Assembly: GCF_041438805.1 (NCBI RefSeq)
Contig: NZ_CP109190.1
Location: 1,302,001-1,366,000 of the forward strand
Direction of reading: 5' to 3'
Length of the DNA: 64,000 nucleotides
Source: Streptomyces sp. NBC_01707
Lineage (GTDB): Bacteria > Actinomycetota > Actinomycetes > Streptomycetales > Streptomycetaceae
Below the pieces are notes generated by a model. The model was not told the DNA's origin. It ran no database searches and saw only the letters and a program-made list of their open reading frames with translations. A program made the position numbers and the translations under genes. Numbering within the stretch: position 1 is the stretch's first letter; each line of letters opens with the position of its first letter. Positions 1 to 8,219 of this stretch are shown one piece after another.

Positions 1-20
1 GTTCGGTGAAGGGGACGCGG

Positions 21-488
21 ATGAGCAGCGGGAACGACCACGACGCCGGATTCGAACCGGCCACAGGGGACGGCCCGTTGCCCTCGGGCCCTGCGGAGCG
101 GCGTGCCGCGTCGGTACGGGCGGCGTTCGAGGGGCTGCTGCAGATCCGGCGGCTCACCAATACCGGCCGGCAGGACCCGGAGGGCGTGCCGGCCGAGTGG
201 GAGCTCCGTCGGGCGGTACGGGCGGTGGCCCTGGCGCTGGAGGCGGACGGCCGCTCTCCCTCGGCCGTCGACGCGTCCGGGCAGCGGGTCGCGTCCGGGT
301 ATCGCGTGCAGGCGGGCGAGACGCCCGGCATCGTACGGGTGGAGTGGCTCGGCCCGCCGGGCAGCGGGGCCGCGCACGAGGAAGAGGCCGAGCTGACCCG
401 GTGTGCGGCCGCGCTGGAACGGCTGGGGTGGACGGCGCTGCTGTACCGGGGGCCGCGGCGCCGCAGGTTCCTGGAGGTCGAGTCATGA
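21..488 (+). CDS. Hypothetical protein, 155 aa
   Basis: No family was recognised. The start is placed at the ATG at 21 because a purine-rich GAAGGGGAC lies 6-14 bases upstream; an in-frame ATG at 6 has no visible ribosome site. The protein begins with a hydrophilic, disordered-looking segment (about residues 1-30). It then becomes an Arg/Glu-rich alpha-beta sequence ending in LLYRGPRRRRFLEVES. There is no signal peptide, membrane segment or cysteine cluster. Codon bias supports a real gene. Upstream context lies outside the window, and the next gene starts 187 bases downstream, so this may be the last gene of an operon. Confidence 0.7.
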   Translation: MSSGNDHDAGFEPATGDGPLPSGPAERRAASVRAAFEGLLQIRRLTNTGRQDPEGVPAEWELRRAVRAVALALEADGRSPSAVDASGQRVASGYRVQAGETPGIVRVEWLGPPGSGAAHEEEAELTRCAAALERLGWTALLYRGPRRRRFLEVES

Positions 489-576
489 CAGCGGCGTTCA
501 AGTCCTGAACACGTCGGTGGTGCGGTCCGTCAACAGAAGGTCCGTACCAGCTCCTTGACGCCCTCTCGTGCCAACA

Positions 577-599
577 CTTAAATCAAGAAATGAATTAAG
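577..599. promoter_or_regulatory. AT-rich inverted repeat upstream of the GH16 gene
   Basis: CTTAAATCA, five bases, then TGAATTAAG: the arms match at 8 of 9 positions. Such an AT-rich palindrome stands out in this GC-rich sequence. It lies about 75 bases upstream of the GH16 start, where a repressor or activator operator would be expected. It does not look like the DasR-type site known from Streptomyces chitinase promoters. The regulator is unknown. Confidence 0.4.
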
Positions 600-674
600 C
601 GTCGGGACCGAACGTCACCCGGGCGCCGGTTCACCGTGCAATCTGTCATGAGCATGCCCCCACCGTGAAGTGAT

Positions 675-1955
675 GTGATGACTGTGCGAACCCCCAGACG
701 GCGTCGGACGGCGCTGTACCTCGTTGCCCTGCTGTGCTGTTCCGGCGCGGTGACCGCCGCCGCCCCCGCGGGCGCCGCCCCTCTACCCGAACCGCGCGTC
801 GCCGCCGCGGCCGCCGCGACAACGTTCTCCGACGACTTCAACGGTCCGGCCGGATCGGCGGTCGACGGCAGCAAGTGGCAGACGGAGACCGGCGACAACG
901 TCAACAACCACGAGCGGCAGTACTACACGGCGGGCAACAGCAACGCCGCCCTCGACGGCCAGGGCAATCTCGTCATCACCGCCCGCAAGGACAACCCCGG
1001 CAACTACCAGTGCTGGTACGGCCGGTGCGAGTACACCTCCGCCCGGCTGAACACGGCCGGCAAGTTCACCTCGACGTATGGGCACGTCGAGACGAGGATG
1101 AAGATCCCGCGCGGTCAGGGCATGTGGCCCGCGTTCTGGATGCTCGGCGACGACCTCGGCAGCGTCGGCTGGCCCAACAGCGGCGAGATCGACATCATGG
1201 AGAACGTCGGCTTCGAGCCGGGCACTGTGCACGGCACCATCCACGGCCCCGGGTACTCCGGCTCCGGCGGCATCGGGGCCGGCTACTCCCTCCCCGGCGG
1301 CCAGGCGTTCGCCGACGCGTTCCACACCTTCGCGGTGGACTGGGCCCCCGACTCCATCACCTGGTCCGTGGACGGCAATGTCTACCAGCGGCGTACGCCG
1401 GCCGACCTCGGTGGCAAGAGCTGGGTGTTCAACAAGCCGTTCTTCATCATCATGAACCTCGCGGTCGGCGGCTACTGGCCCGGCGACCCCGACGGCAGCA
1501 CCGCCTTCCCGCAACAGCTCGTCGTCGACTACGTGCACGTCACCACCAGTGACAGCGGATCCGGCGGTACGGGCGGCACCATCACGGGGCTGGGCGGCAA
1601 GTGCGTCGACGTGGCAGGTGCCTCCGCCGCCAACGGAACAGCGGTCCAGCTCTACGACTGCAACGGAACCGCCGCCCAGAAGTGGACCGTCGGCACCGAC
1701 GGTACGATCCGCGCGCTCGGCAAGTGCCTCGACGTCAAGGACAACAGCACGGCCGACGGCGCCCAGCTTCAGCTCTGGGACTGCAACGGCGGAGCCAATC
1801 AGCGATGGGGGGTGTCCGGCGCCCGGGACATCGTGAATGTCCAGGCCGACAAGTGCATGGACGCCACCGGCAACTCCTCCGCCAACGGTACCCGGCTCCA
1901 GATCTGGACCTGCGCCGGAACCGCCAACCAGAAGTGGACGGTGAACGCCGCATGA
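675..1955 (+). CDS. Secreted GH16 beta-glucanase with C-terminal ricin-type (CBM13) domain
   Basis: Predicted secreted endo-beta-glucanase (beta-1,3- or mixed-linkage glucan) of 426 aa. Residues 1-36 form a signal peptide with an Arg-rich start, hydrophobic core and Ala-rich cleavage region. Residues about 48-292 are the GH16 domain. The family signature EIDIME is visible, with nucleophile E171 and acid/base E176. A Ser/Gly linker follows, then a beta-trefoil lectin domain (about 303-426) with three QxW repeats (QKW, QRW, QKW). ATG at 678 is an alternative start. The stop overlaps the next ATG (ATGA at 1952-1955), so it is translationally coupled to a second hydrolase carrying the same lectin domain. 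The exact substrate cannot be told from sequence. Confidence 0.92.
   Translation: MMTVRTPRRRRTALYLVALLCCSGAVTAAAPAGAAPLPEPRVAAAAAATTFSDDFNGPAGSAVDGSKWQTETGDNVNNHERQYYTAGNSNAALDGQGNLVITARKDNPGNYQCWYGRCEYTSARLNTAGKFTSTYGHVETRMKIPRGQGMWPAFWMLGDDLGSVGWPNSGEIDIMENVGFEPGTVHGTIHGPGYSGSGGIGAGYSLPGGQAFADAFHTFAVDWAPDSITWSVDGNVYQRRTPADLGGKSWVFNKPFFIIMNLAVGGYWPGDPDGSTAFPQQLVVDYVHVTTSDSGSGGTGGTITGLGGKCVDVAGASAANGTAVQLYDCNGTAAQKWTVGTDGTIRALGKCLDVKDNSTADGAQLQLWDCNGGANQRWGVSGARDIVNVQADKCMDATGNSSANGTRLQIWTCAGTANQKWTVNAA
1581..1940 (+). repeat. Copy 1 of a 360-bp ricin-B (CBM13) repeat
   Basis: This segment encodes the C-terminal lectin domain of the GH16 enzyme. It matches 2084-2443 almost base for base over long runs, including silent positions, and is an exact 503-bp offset copy without indels. 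The first ~150 bases are nearly identical; the middle third carries most of the substitutions. This points to recent duplication or gene conversion. Confidence 0.9.
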
Positions 1956-3346
1956 GCCCCACCCCCGGCTCGCGCCGCCGCCTCGGCCCGCTCGCCCTCC
2001 CGGCAGCTCTCCTCCTGGCCGCCGGAGCCTCGCTCGTCACCCTGCCCGCCACGGCCAGTGCCGCGGCCACCGCCACCGGCGCTATCACCGGGCTGGGCGG
2101 CAAGTGCGTCGACGTGGCAGGTGCCTCCGCCGCCAACGGAACAGCGGTCCAGCTCTACGACTGCAACGGAACCGCCGCCCAGCAGTGGACCGTCGGCACC
2201 GACGGTACGATCCGCGCACTCGGCAAGTGCCTCGACGCCAAGGACAACGGCACCGCCAACGGCACGCAGCTCCAACTGTGGGACTGCGGCGGAGGAGCCA
2301 ACCAGAAGTGGTCCGTCTCCGCGGCCCACGACATCGTGAACGCCCAGGCCGACAAGTGCATGGACGCCACCGGCAACTCCTCCGCCAACGGCACCCGGCT
2401 CCAGATCTGGACCTGCTCCGGAACCGCCAACCAGAAGTGGACCGCGCCTTCGGACGGCGGCACCCCCACGCCCGGTGGAACGATGGCCGTGGCACCGTAC
2501 CTGTACAACGGCTGGGGCAGCCCGCCCAGCCCGACGACCGTCATGAACGCCACCGGCGTGAAGTGGTTCACCCTGGCGTTCGTGCTCAGCAACGGCTACT
2601 GCAACCCGCAGTGGGACGGCGGACGGCCCCTGACGGGTGGCGTCGACCAGCAGACCATCAACACCGTGCGCGGCGCCGGCGGGGACGTCATCCCGTCCTT
2701 CGGCGGCTGGAGCGGCAACAAGCTGGAGAGCTCCTGCTCCAGCGCGGGTGAGCTCGCCGCCGCGTATCAGAAGGTCATCAACGCGTACGGTCTCAAGGCG
2801 ATCGACATCGACATCGAGGCGGACGCCTACAGCAACGCCACGGTCCAGCAACGCACGGTCGACGCGCTGAAGACCATCAAGGCCAACAACCCGGGCATCA
2901 AGGTGTACGTCACCTTCGGTACCGGCCAGAGCGGCCCCGACACCAGCCTGATCAACAGGGCCGCCTCCGCGGGGCTGACCGTCGACAGCTGGACGATAAT
3001 GCCCTTCGACTTCGGCGGCGCCGGACAGAACATGGGCACGCTCACCACACGTGCCGCCGAGGGGCTGAAGAACGCGGTCAAGAGCGCGTACGGATACAGC
3101 GACGACCAGACGTACCGGTCGATCGGCATCTCGTCGATGAACGGCATCACCGACGACAACGAGACGGTGACGGTCGACGACTTCCGCACCATCCTCACCT
3201 ACGCCCAGCAGCACCACCTGGCGCGGCTCACCTTCTGGTCGGTGAACCGTGACCGGCCCTGCACGGGCGGCGGAGCCGACACCTGTTCCGGCGTGAGCCA
3301 GCAGGCGTGGGACTACACGCGGGTGTTCGCCCAGTACACGGGATGA
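1952..3346 (+). CDS. Secreted GH18 chitinase-like protein with N-terminal ricin-type (CBM13) domain
   Basis: Predicted secreted chitinase-like hydrolase, 464 aa. The start is the ATG overlapping the upstream stop (ATGA). It opens a clear signal peptide with a basic start, leucine/alanine core and ATASAAA cleavage area (about residues 1-37). The CBM13 lectin domain (about 44-164) precedes a Ser/Thr/Gly/Pro linker and a GH18 domain (about 178-464). The catalytic signature reads AIDIDIEAD, with E289 as the acid. The domain order is the reverse of its GH16 neighbour, where the lectin is C-terminal. The two enzymes are likely co-secreted for attack on fungal-type walls (glucan plus chitin); that joint role is inference. 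Confidence 0.9.
   Translation: MSPTPGSRRRLGPLALPAALLLAAGASLVTLPATASAAATATGAITGLGGKCVDVAGASAANGTAVQLYDCNGTAAQQWTVGTDGTIRALGKCLDAKDNGTANGTQLQLWDCGGGANQKWSVSAAHDIVNAQADKCMDATGNSSANGTRLQIWTCSGTANQKWTAPSDGGTPTPGGTMAVAPYLYNGWGSPPSPTTVMNATGVKWFTLAFVLSNGYCNPQWDGGRPLTGGVDQQTINTVRGAGGDVIPSFGGWSGNKLESSCSSAGELAAAYQKVINAYGLKAIDIDIEADAYSNATVQQRTVDALKTIKANNPGIKVYVTFGTGQSGPDTSLINRAASAGLTVDSWTIMPFDFGGAGQNMGTLTTRAAEGLKNAVKSAYGYSDDQTYRSIGISSMNGITDDNETVTVDDFRTILTYAQQHHLARLTFWSVNRDRPCTGGGADTCSGVSQQAWDYTRVFAQYTG
2084..2443 (+). repeat. Copy 2 of the 360-bp ricin-B (CBM13) repeat
   Basis: This encodes the N-terminal lectin domain of the GH18 protein and is nearly identical to 1581-1940. Both copies keep the same three QxW repeats and the cysteines of KCVDV, YDCNG and KCMDA. 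Direct orientation with about 140 bp between copies makes it a potential recombination hot spot. Confidence 0.9.
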
Positions 3347-3357
3347 CGTGACGCGGA

Positions 3358-3391
3358 GCGCAGGGGGCTGCCGGCCGGTCGCCCCCTGCGC
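3358..3391 (+). terminator. Hairpin terminator after the GH16-GH18 pair
   Basis: Perfect 11-bp stem GCGCAGGGGGC / GCCCCCTGCGC with a 12-base loop, starting 12 bases after the GH18 stop. No U-tract follows, as is usual in Streptomyces. Confidence 0.75.
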
Positions 3392-3544
3392 TTCGGAGGC
3401 GACGTGGACCGTCCGCTCGACGCCGGTGCGAACCACCGGGCCGGGCGGGCGGTTCCGTGACTCCCCGCAACAGGCTGGGGTGCGCCCCGCCCGCCCTGAC
3501 GAATATCCGTCGCCGCCGGGCCGGTCAGGGCCTACGCTCCCCGC

Positions 3545-3874
3545 ATGTCCCACGCGAAGACCTCGTACGTCTGTCTGCCCTGCCGAGCCTCGTACAAGCA
3601 GCGCCGCACGGGAGACCACGACCGGATCTGCCCGCGTTGCACACAGCCGTTGATCCATGTCGGCTCGGCCTTCGCCGCACCCCGGCGTCGGGACACGGAC
3701 GCCTGGCGCACTCTCTCGGTCCTGTTGCATGCGGGCATCCGCTTCCACAAGAGCTGCTGCGGCGGTCCCGGCTACCGTCCGCGCACCATGAGCGAGGTGC
3801 GCGAACGGATGGCGTACGCCCGCACCACCGGGGAATCGTTCGCCCGAGCACTGGTGCGTCGCAGCCTTCCATAG
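3545..3874 (+). CDS. Small zinc-ribbon protein of unknown function
   Basis: 109 aa. It has an N-terminal CxxC pair (CLPC, residues 11-14) and a second pair (CPRC, about 30-33), which form a likely zinc ribbon. A basic helical region follows, with AAPRRRDTDAWRTLSVLL and a conserved-looking SCCGGPGYRPRT motif. Proteins of this kind are widespread in Streptomyces and are sometimes mislabelled as deoxyxylulose-phosphate synthase; nothing here resembles that enzyme. The gene stands alone between a terminator and the MarR gene. The role is unknown; nucleic-acid binding is possible from the zinc ribbon. Confidence 0.75.
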   Translation: MSHAKTSYVCLPCRASYKQRRTGDHDRICPRCTQPLIHVGSAFAAPRRRDTDAWRTLSVLLHAGIRFHKSCCGGPGYRPRTMSEVRERMAYARTTGESFARALVRRSLP

Positions 3875-3963
3875 CCTGCCCGTGCCGTCGGCGGGGCCGG
3901 CCACCGGATAGGCCTGCTGCCGGATAATCCACCACGGACCGAATCGCGATTACCCTGGGCGGC

Positions 3964-4449
3964 ATGACTGCCATGGCACCCGCCCGGACCGAACCGGACC
4001 TCTCCTTCCTGCTGGATCACACCAGCCATGTTCTGCGGACCCAGATGGCCGCGGCGCTCGCCGAGATCGGGCTCACGGCGCGCATGCACTGCGTCCTTGT
4101 CCACGCCTTGGAGGAGGAGCGGACCCAGATCCAGCTCGCCGAGATCGGCGACATGGACAAGACCACGATGGTCGTGACGGTCGACGCTCTGGAGAAGGCC
4201 GGCCTCGCCGAGCGCCGCCCGTCCAGCAGGGACCGCCGCGCACGGATCATCGCGGTGACCGAGAAGGGGGCACAGGTCGCCGAGGCCAGCCAGAGGCTTG
4301 TCGACGGGGTGCACGAGCGGGCACTCGGCTCTCTCCCCCAGGACGAGCGTGAGGTGCTGCTGCAAGCGATGAAGCGCCTGGTGGACGGGCATCTGGCCAC
4401 TCCCTCCGAGAGCCCGCAGACGGTTCGCCGGGCTCGTCAGCGCGGGTAG
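3964..4449 (+). CDS. MarR-family transcriptional regulator
   Basis: 161 aa with the MarR winged-helix layout. An N-terminal dimerisation helix comes first, then a recognition region with DMDKTTMVVTVDALEKAGL (about residues 58-76). The wing carries the family's D-R-R pattern (SRDRRARIIAVT, about 83-94), and a C-terminal helix closes the fold. It lies 89 bp upstream of a DHA2 multidrug exporter in the same direction, the classic pairing in which MarR represses the exporter until a ligand binds. The intergenic AT-rich stretch 4470-4503 is a plausible operator. The ligand is unknown. Confidence 0.9.
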   Translation: MTAMAPARTEPDLSFLLDHTSHVLRTQMAAALAEIGLTARMHCVLVHALEEERTQIQLAEIGDMDKTTMVVTVDALEKAGLAERRPSSRDRRARIIAVTEKGAQVAEASQRLVDGVHERALGSLPQDEREVLLQAMKRLVDGHLATPSESPQTVRRARQRG

Positions 4450-4503
4450 CGGCCAGCAGATCGACCCGAAACAAATAGTCTGCAACAAAACCATCTGCTA
4501 ACT

Positions 4504-4534
4504 TCTCTCCTGTCACCTCACCCGACAGGAGAGA
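4504..4534 (+). promoter_or_regulatory. Hairpin enclosing the ribosome-binding site of the DHA2 exporter
   Basis: Perfect 11-bp inverted repeat TCTCTCCTGTC / GACAGGAGAGA with a 9-base loop, ending 4 bases before the exporter's ATG. The right arm contains the Shine-Dalgarno AGGAGAG. In RNA the hairpin would mask the site; as DNA it could be a dimer operator. Either reading implies tight control of the transporter. Confidence 0.6.
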
Positions 4535-4538
4535 TCGC

Positions 4539-6026
4539 ATGCACGCTCCTTCTGCTCGCCCCGCACCGACCCCTTCGTCCACGAGACCCGCCCTCACGAC
4601 CCGCTCCCGCCGGTTGGCCCTCGGGGTGATCGCTACGGGGATGCTCATGATCATCCTCGACGGCTCCATCGTCACCGTGGCCATGCCGGCCATCCAGAAC
4701 GATCTGGGGTTCACCCCGGCCGGACTGAGCTGGGTCGTCAACGCCTACCTGATCGCGTTCGGCAGCCTGCTGCTGCTCGCAGGACGGCTCGGCGACCTGC
4801 TCGGCCGCAAGCGCATGTTCCTGGCCGGCACCGCGGCGTTCACCGTCGCATCACTGCTGGCGGGCCTCGCCACCACGCCCGCGCTGCTCATCGCCGCCCG
4901 GTTCCTGCAGGGCATCGGCGGCGCGATGGCGTCCGCCGTCGGCCTGGGCATCCTCGTGACACTCTTCACCGAGCCCCGGGAACGCGCCCGCGCAATAGCC
5001 GTGTTCAGCTTCACCGGTGCGGCCGGTGCGTCGATCGGTCAAGTACTCGGCGGGGTCCTCACCGACGCCCTCAGCTGGCACTGGATCTTCTTCATCAACC
5101 TGCCGATCGGGCTCGCGGCTCTCGCCGTCGCCGTGGCCGTGCTGCCCACCGACCGCGGTCTCGGCCTCCGCGCCGGAGCCGACGTCATCGGGGCGGTCCT
5201 CGTCACCGCGGGGTTGATGCTGGCGATCTACACCGTCGTCAAGGTCGAGGACCACGGCTGGGCATCGGCTCATACGCTCGGTCTGGGCGCGGCGGCCGCC
5301 GTCCTGCTCGGCGCGTTCATCGCCCGCCAGGCCGGCGCCGGAACCCCGCTCCTCCCTCTGCGGATCCTGCGGTCGCGCACAGTCGCCGGTGCCAACCTGG
5401 TCCAACTCCTCATGGTCGCCGCACTGTTCTCGTTCCAGATTCTGGTCGCCCTCTATCTGCAGAAGGTCCTCGGTTACGGCTCGGCGCGGACCGGACTCGC
5501 CATGCTTCCCGCAGCCGCCGTCATCGGCATGGTGTCCCTGGGCATCTCGGCCCGCCTCAATGCGCGATTCGGCGAGCGACGCGTACTGCTGGCGGGACTC
5601 GTGCTGCTGGTCGGGGTGCTGGGGCTGCTGGCGCGCGTACCCGTCCATGCCCACTACCTCACCGATCTGCTTCCGGTGATGCTGCTCGCGGCCGGCTTCG
5701 GTCTCGCGCTCCCGGCGTTGACCTCGCTCGGCATGTCCGACGCGAAGGCCGATGACGCCGGGCTCGCGTCCGGGCTGTTCAACACCACCCAGCAGATCGG
5801 GATGGCCGTGGGCATCGCACTGCTGTCCACGCTGGCGGCCTCCCGGACCGACGAGCTGCTCGCGGAAGGACAGAGCGGGGCCGCAGCACTGACGGGCGGC
5901 TACCACCTGGCGTTCATGGTCGGCGCCGGCTTCCTCGTCGCCGCCTTCCTCGTCGCCCTCGCGGTACTGCGCCCGCAGCGTCCGAAGCCCCTCACCACCC
6001 CGGAGAGAGACGCGGCGACTGTCTGA
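4539..6026 (+). CDS. MFS multidrug exporter, DHA2 (14-TM) family
   Basis: 495 aa inner-membrane proton antiporter of the EmrB/QacA type. Hydrophobic segments run from about residue 29 to 475, enough for 14 helices. Family motifs are visible: GRLGDLLGRKRM (motif A, after TM2) and a motif C-like stretch with GASIGQVLGGVL. The start ATG lies 4-5 bases after an AGGAGAG ribosome site that is buried in a hairpin. It is probably controlled by the MarR protein encoded immediately upstream. The substrate cannot be inferred. A C5T tandem repeat begins 5 bases after its stop. Confidence 0.92.
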   Translation: MHAPSARPAPTPSSTRPALTTRSRRLALGVIATGMLMIILDGSIVTVAMPAIQNDLGFTPAGLSWVVNAYLIAFGSLLLLAGRLGDLLGRKRMFLAGTAAFTVASLLAGLATTPALLIAARFLQGIGGAMASAVGLGILVTLFTEPRERARAIAVFSFTGAAGASIGQVLGGVLTDALSWHWIFFINLPIGLAALAVAVAVLPTDRGLGLRAGADVIGAVLVTAGLMLAIYTVVKVEDHGWASAHTLGLGAAAAVLLGAFIARQAGAGTPLLPLRILRSRTVAGANLVQLLMVAALFSFQILVALYLQKVLGYGSARTGLAMLPAAAVIGMVSLGISARLNARFGERRVLLAGLVLLVGVLGLLARVPVHAHYLTDLLPVMLLAAGFGLALPALTSLGMSDAKADDAGLASGLFNTTQQIGMAVGIALLSTLAASRTDELLAEGQSGAAALTGGYHLAFMVGAGFLVAAFLVALAVLRPQRPKPLTTPERDAATV

Positions 6027-6030
6027 CCCA

Positions 6031-6070
6031 CCCCTCCCCCTCCCCCTCCCCCTCCCCCTCCCCCTCCCCT
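6031..6070 (+). repeat. CCCCCT hexanucleotide tandem repeat
   Basis: Five perfect CCCCCT units flanked on each side by CCCCT, inside a pure pyrimidine run that continues to about 6077. It sits between the exporter stop (6026) and the start of the PPOX gene (6104). The complementary strand is (AGGGGG)n, which can form G-quadruplex or triplex DNA and is prone to slippage. It may affect transcription of the downstream gene. Confidence 0.95.
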
Positions 6071-6103
6071 TCCTCCCGACCGCCACCGACGAAAGGTCGC
6101 CTC

Positions 6104-6613
6104 ATGAACGCGAACACCGACGAAACAGCGAAGGACGAGCAGCAGCCGGGCGCCGGGCCGGCACCGCGCGCGCTCACCGATGACGAGCTGTCACGAATTC
6201 TGCGCGATCAGCGGTTCGGAGTGCTCTCCTTCGTCAGGCGCAGCGGCCACCCACATCTGTCCACGGTGCTGTACGACTGGGATCCCGAGGAGCGCGTGAT
6301 ACGCATCTCCGCCACGGCCGACCGCCTGAAGGTGCGCCGGCTGCGAACCGCACCGCGGGCCGCCCTGCATGTACAGGGGCCGGATGCCTTCTCGTTCGCC
6401 GTCGCCGAAGGCGATGCGGAGGTCTCGGCGGCGACAGCCGTTCCCGGTGACGCGACCGGTCGTGAACTGCTCGCCATGACACCGGGGTTCGATGACACGG
6501 GGGAAGAATCCGCGTTCCTGGAACAGGTCGTGACTGACCGCCGCGTGGTGATCCGCATTCGGGTCTCCCGTCTCTACGGAACGGCCCTGGACGTCCCCGC
6601 AGCGCACTCCTGA
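6104..6613 (+). CDS. PPOX-class, probably F420-dependent, oxidoreductase
   Basis: 169 aa split-barrel flavin/F420-binding protein. After a disordered N-terminus (about 1-25) it shows the family core: SRILRDQRFGVLSFV, the strand HPHLSTVLYDWDPEERVIRIS, and TADRLKVRRLRTAPRAALHV, in which the basic residues commonly contact the cofactor phosphate. GAAAGG about 9 bases upstream of the ATG supports the start. The substrate is unknown. It may share a transcript with the DHA2 exporter across the C5T repeat, which would suggest a joint detoxification role (inference). Confidence 0.85.
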   Translation: MNANTDETAKDEQQPGAGPAPRALTDDELSRILRDQRFGVLSFVRRSGHPHLSTVLYDWDPEERVIRISATADRLKVRRLRTAPRAALHVQGPDAFSFAVAEGDAEVSAATAVPGDATGRELLAMTPGFDDTGEESAFLEQVVTDRRVVIRIRVSRLYGTALDVPAAHS

Positions 6614-6677
6614 ACCGCGTTGTCAGACCCATGAGAGATGCTTGATGGTCCGACACCTCTGACCAGGAGATGCTGAA

Positions 6678-6905
6678 ATGCACGATGACGAGCTCGCTGC
6701 GGCCCAGGCGTACGTCCGGTTACTGGAAGCGACTCGGGCAGCTCTCGCGGACCAGGACCAGGCGCCGCTGTACCTGTCGCTGCTCGCCTCCCCGATGGCC
6801 GAGGCCGACGGCGCGTTGCGGCGTGCGGGGCTCTGCGGGAACGAGGCCAGACTCTTCGATCTCGTACGGTCCCTTCAGCCGAGCATGTCCGGCAGCGGTC
6901 ACTGA
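6678..6905 (+). CDS. Small hypothetical protein, 75 aa
   Basis: A short, mainly helical acidic protein (MHDDELAAAQAYVRLLEA...) with an AGGAG site correctly spaced before the ATG. It has no cysteine pair, membrane segment or recognised domain. Codon bias supports expression. It stands between the PPOX gene and the convergent enoyl-CoA hydratase gene. No function can be assigned. Confidence 0.65.
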   Translation: MHDDELAAAQAYVRLLEATRAALADQDQAPLYLSLLASPMAEADGALRRAGLCGNEARLFDLVRSLQPSMSGSGH

Positions 6906-7145
6906 CCGCCACGAGGGGCAGGCAGGCCGACGGAGGCGGTGCCGCGGCGAACGGTTCGCCCGCCGACGTCGACAGACGGATGCCTGACGAAGGTCCGCGG
7001 GACCAGGAAGCCACGCACACCGGTCTGCACATTCTGCGACGCCGGTGTGGCTGCGGTCTTCGTGCGCCGACCATGGCCGCGGCTTCACGGCACGAGCCGA
7101 TGCCCTCACGACGTGAGCCCGTGCCCTCGCCGCCCGCCTCGTGCT

Positions 7146-8219
7146 TCAGCCCGTGGGCGACGCGTCGCGGGCGAGGCCGAGTTCACGGTCTCCCAGCGGC
7201 TCGAAGAAGCCCGCCACGTCCGCCGAGGAGACTTGGGCGAGCCGGGCCGGGCTCCACTGCGGGTTGCGGTCCTTGTCGATGATCTGGGCGCGCACGCCCT
7301 CCACCAGATCGGGCCGGGTGAAGGCGGCGCAGGAGACGCGGAACTCCTGGTCGAGCACCGCCTCCAGACTCCCCAGACGCCGTGCACCGCGTACCGAGGC
7401 GAGGGTCACCTTGAGTGCTGTGGGCGACTTGCTGAGAATCGTTTCGGCGGTCTCCTTCGCAGCGGGTACGCCGCAGGTCTGGAGACGGTCGACGATCTCC
7501 TCGACCGAGTCCGCCGCGTAGCAGGCGTCGATCCAGTCGCGGTGCGCGGCCAGTGCACCGACGGGCGGCGCCGTGGCATATCGCCGCACCGTCGCCACGA
7601 TCTCGGCAGACGTCGTGCACCCGGCGAGATCCCGGGTGAGGTCCACCAGGTGCTCGGACGGGACGAAGTGGTCGGCAAGGCCGCACAGCAGCGCATCGCC
7701 CGCGCCGACCGCGTCCCCGGTGAGCGCCAGGTGGGTGCCCAGCTCGCCGGGTGCGGAGGCGAGGAGGTGGGTTCCACCGACGTCGGGCACAAAGCCGATG
7801 CCGGTCTCCGGCATGGCGACGCGTGAGCGTTCCGTGACGATACGGATGCTGCCGTGGGCGGATACCCCGACGCCGCCGCCCATCACGATGCCGTCCATGA
7901 GTGCGACGTACGGCTTGGGGAAGCGGGCGATACGGGCGTTGAGCCGGTACTCGTCGCGCCAGAAGCCCACCGATGTGCTGCCGCCCGCTCGGGCGTCCTC
8001 GTAGATGGCGCGAATATCACCCCCGGCGCACAGACCGCGCTCCCCTGCCCCACTCAGCAGCACTGCGGTGACCGAGTCGTCGCGTTCCGCCGCGGCGAGG
8101 GCTTCGTCGATGCGGAGCACCATGGTGTGGGTCAGCGCGTTGATCGCCCGGGGCCGGTTGAGCGTGATGTGCCGGATGTGGCCCTCGGTGTGCACCAGGA
8201 CGGGGTCTTCGTTGTTCAT
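7146..8219 (-). CDS. Enoyl-CoA hydratase/isomerase family protein (3-hydroxyisobutyryl-CoA hydrolase-like)
   Basis: 357 aa crotonase-fold enzyme. The ATG at 8219 opens NNEDPVLVHTEGHIRHITLN. The oxyanion-hole regions are visible as GLCAGGDIRAIYEDA and MDGIVMGGGVGVSAHG, and ETGIGFVPDVGGTHLLA follows. Length and these motifs fit 3-hydroxyisobutyryl-CoA hydrolase of valine degradation better than the roughly 260-aa enoyl-CoA hydratases. It is a single gene on this strand with no catabolic partners nearby, so the precise acyl-CoA substrate is uncertain. Confidence 0.85.
   Translation of the reverse strand: MNNEDPVLVHTEGHIRHITLNRPRAINALTHTMVLRIDEALAAAERDDSVTAVLLSGAGERGLCAGGDIRAIYEDARAGGSTSVGFWRDEYRLNARIARFPKPYVALMDGIVMGGGVGVSAHGSIRIVTERSRVAMPETGIGFVPDVGGTHLLASAPGELGTHLALTGDAVGAGDALLCGLADHFVPSEHLVDLTRDLAGCTTSAEIVATVRRYATAPPVGALAAHRDWIDACYAADSVEEIVDRLQTCGVPAAKETAETILSKSPTALKVTLASVRGARRLGSLEAVLDQEFRVSCAAFTRPDLVEGVRAQIIDKDRNPQWSPARLAQVSSADVAGFFEPLGDRELGLARDASPTG

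Noticed and set aside
3545..3874. Annotation as deoxyxylulose-5-phosphate synthase
   Set aside because: The protein is only 109 aa with CxxC pairs and has no thiamine-diphosphate or synthase motif; the name circulates through mis-annotation.
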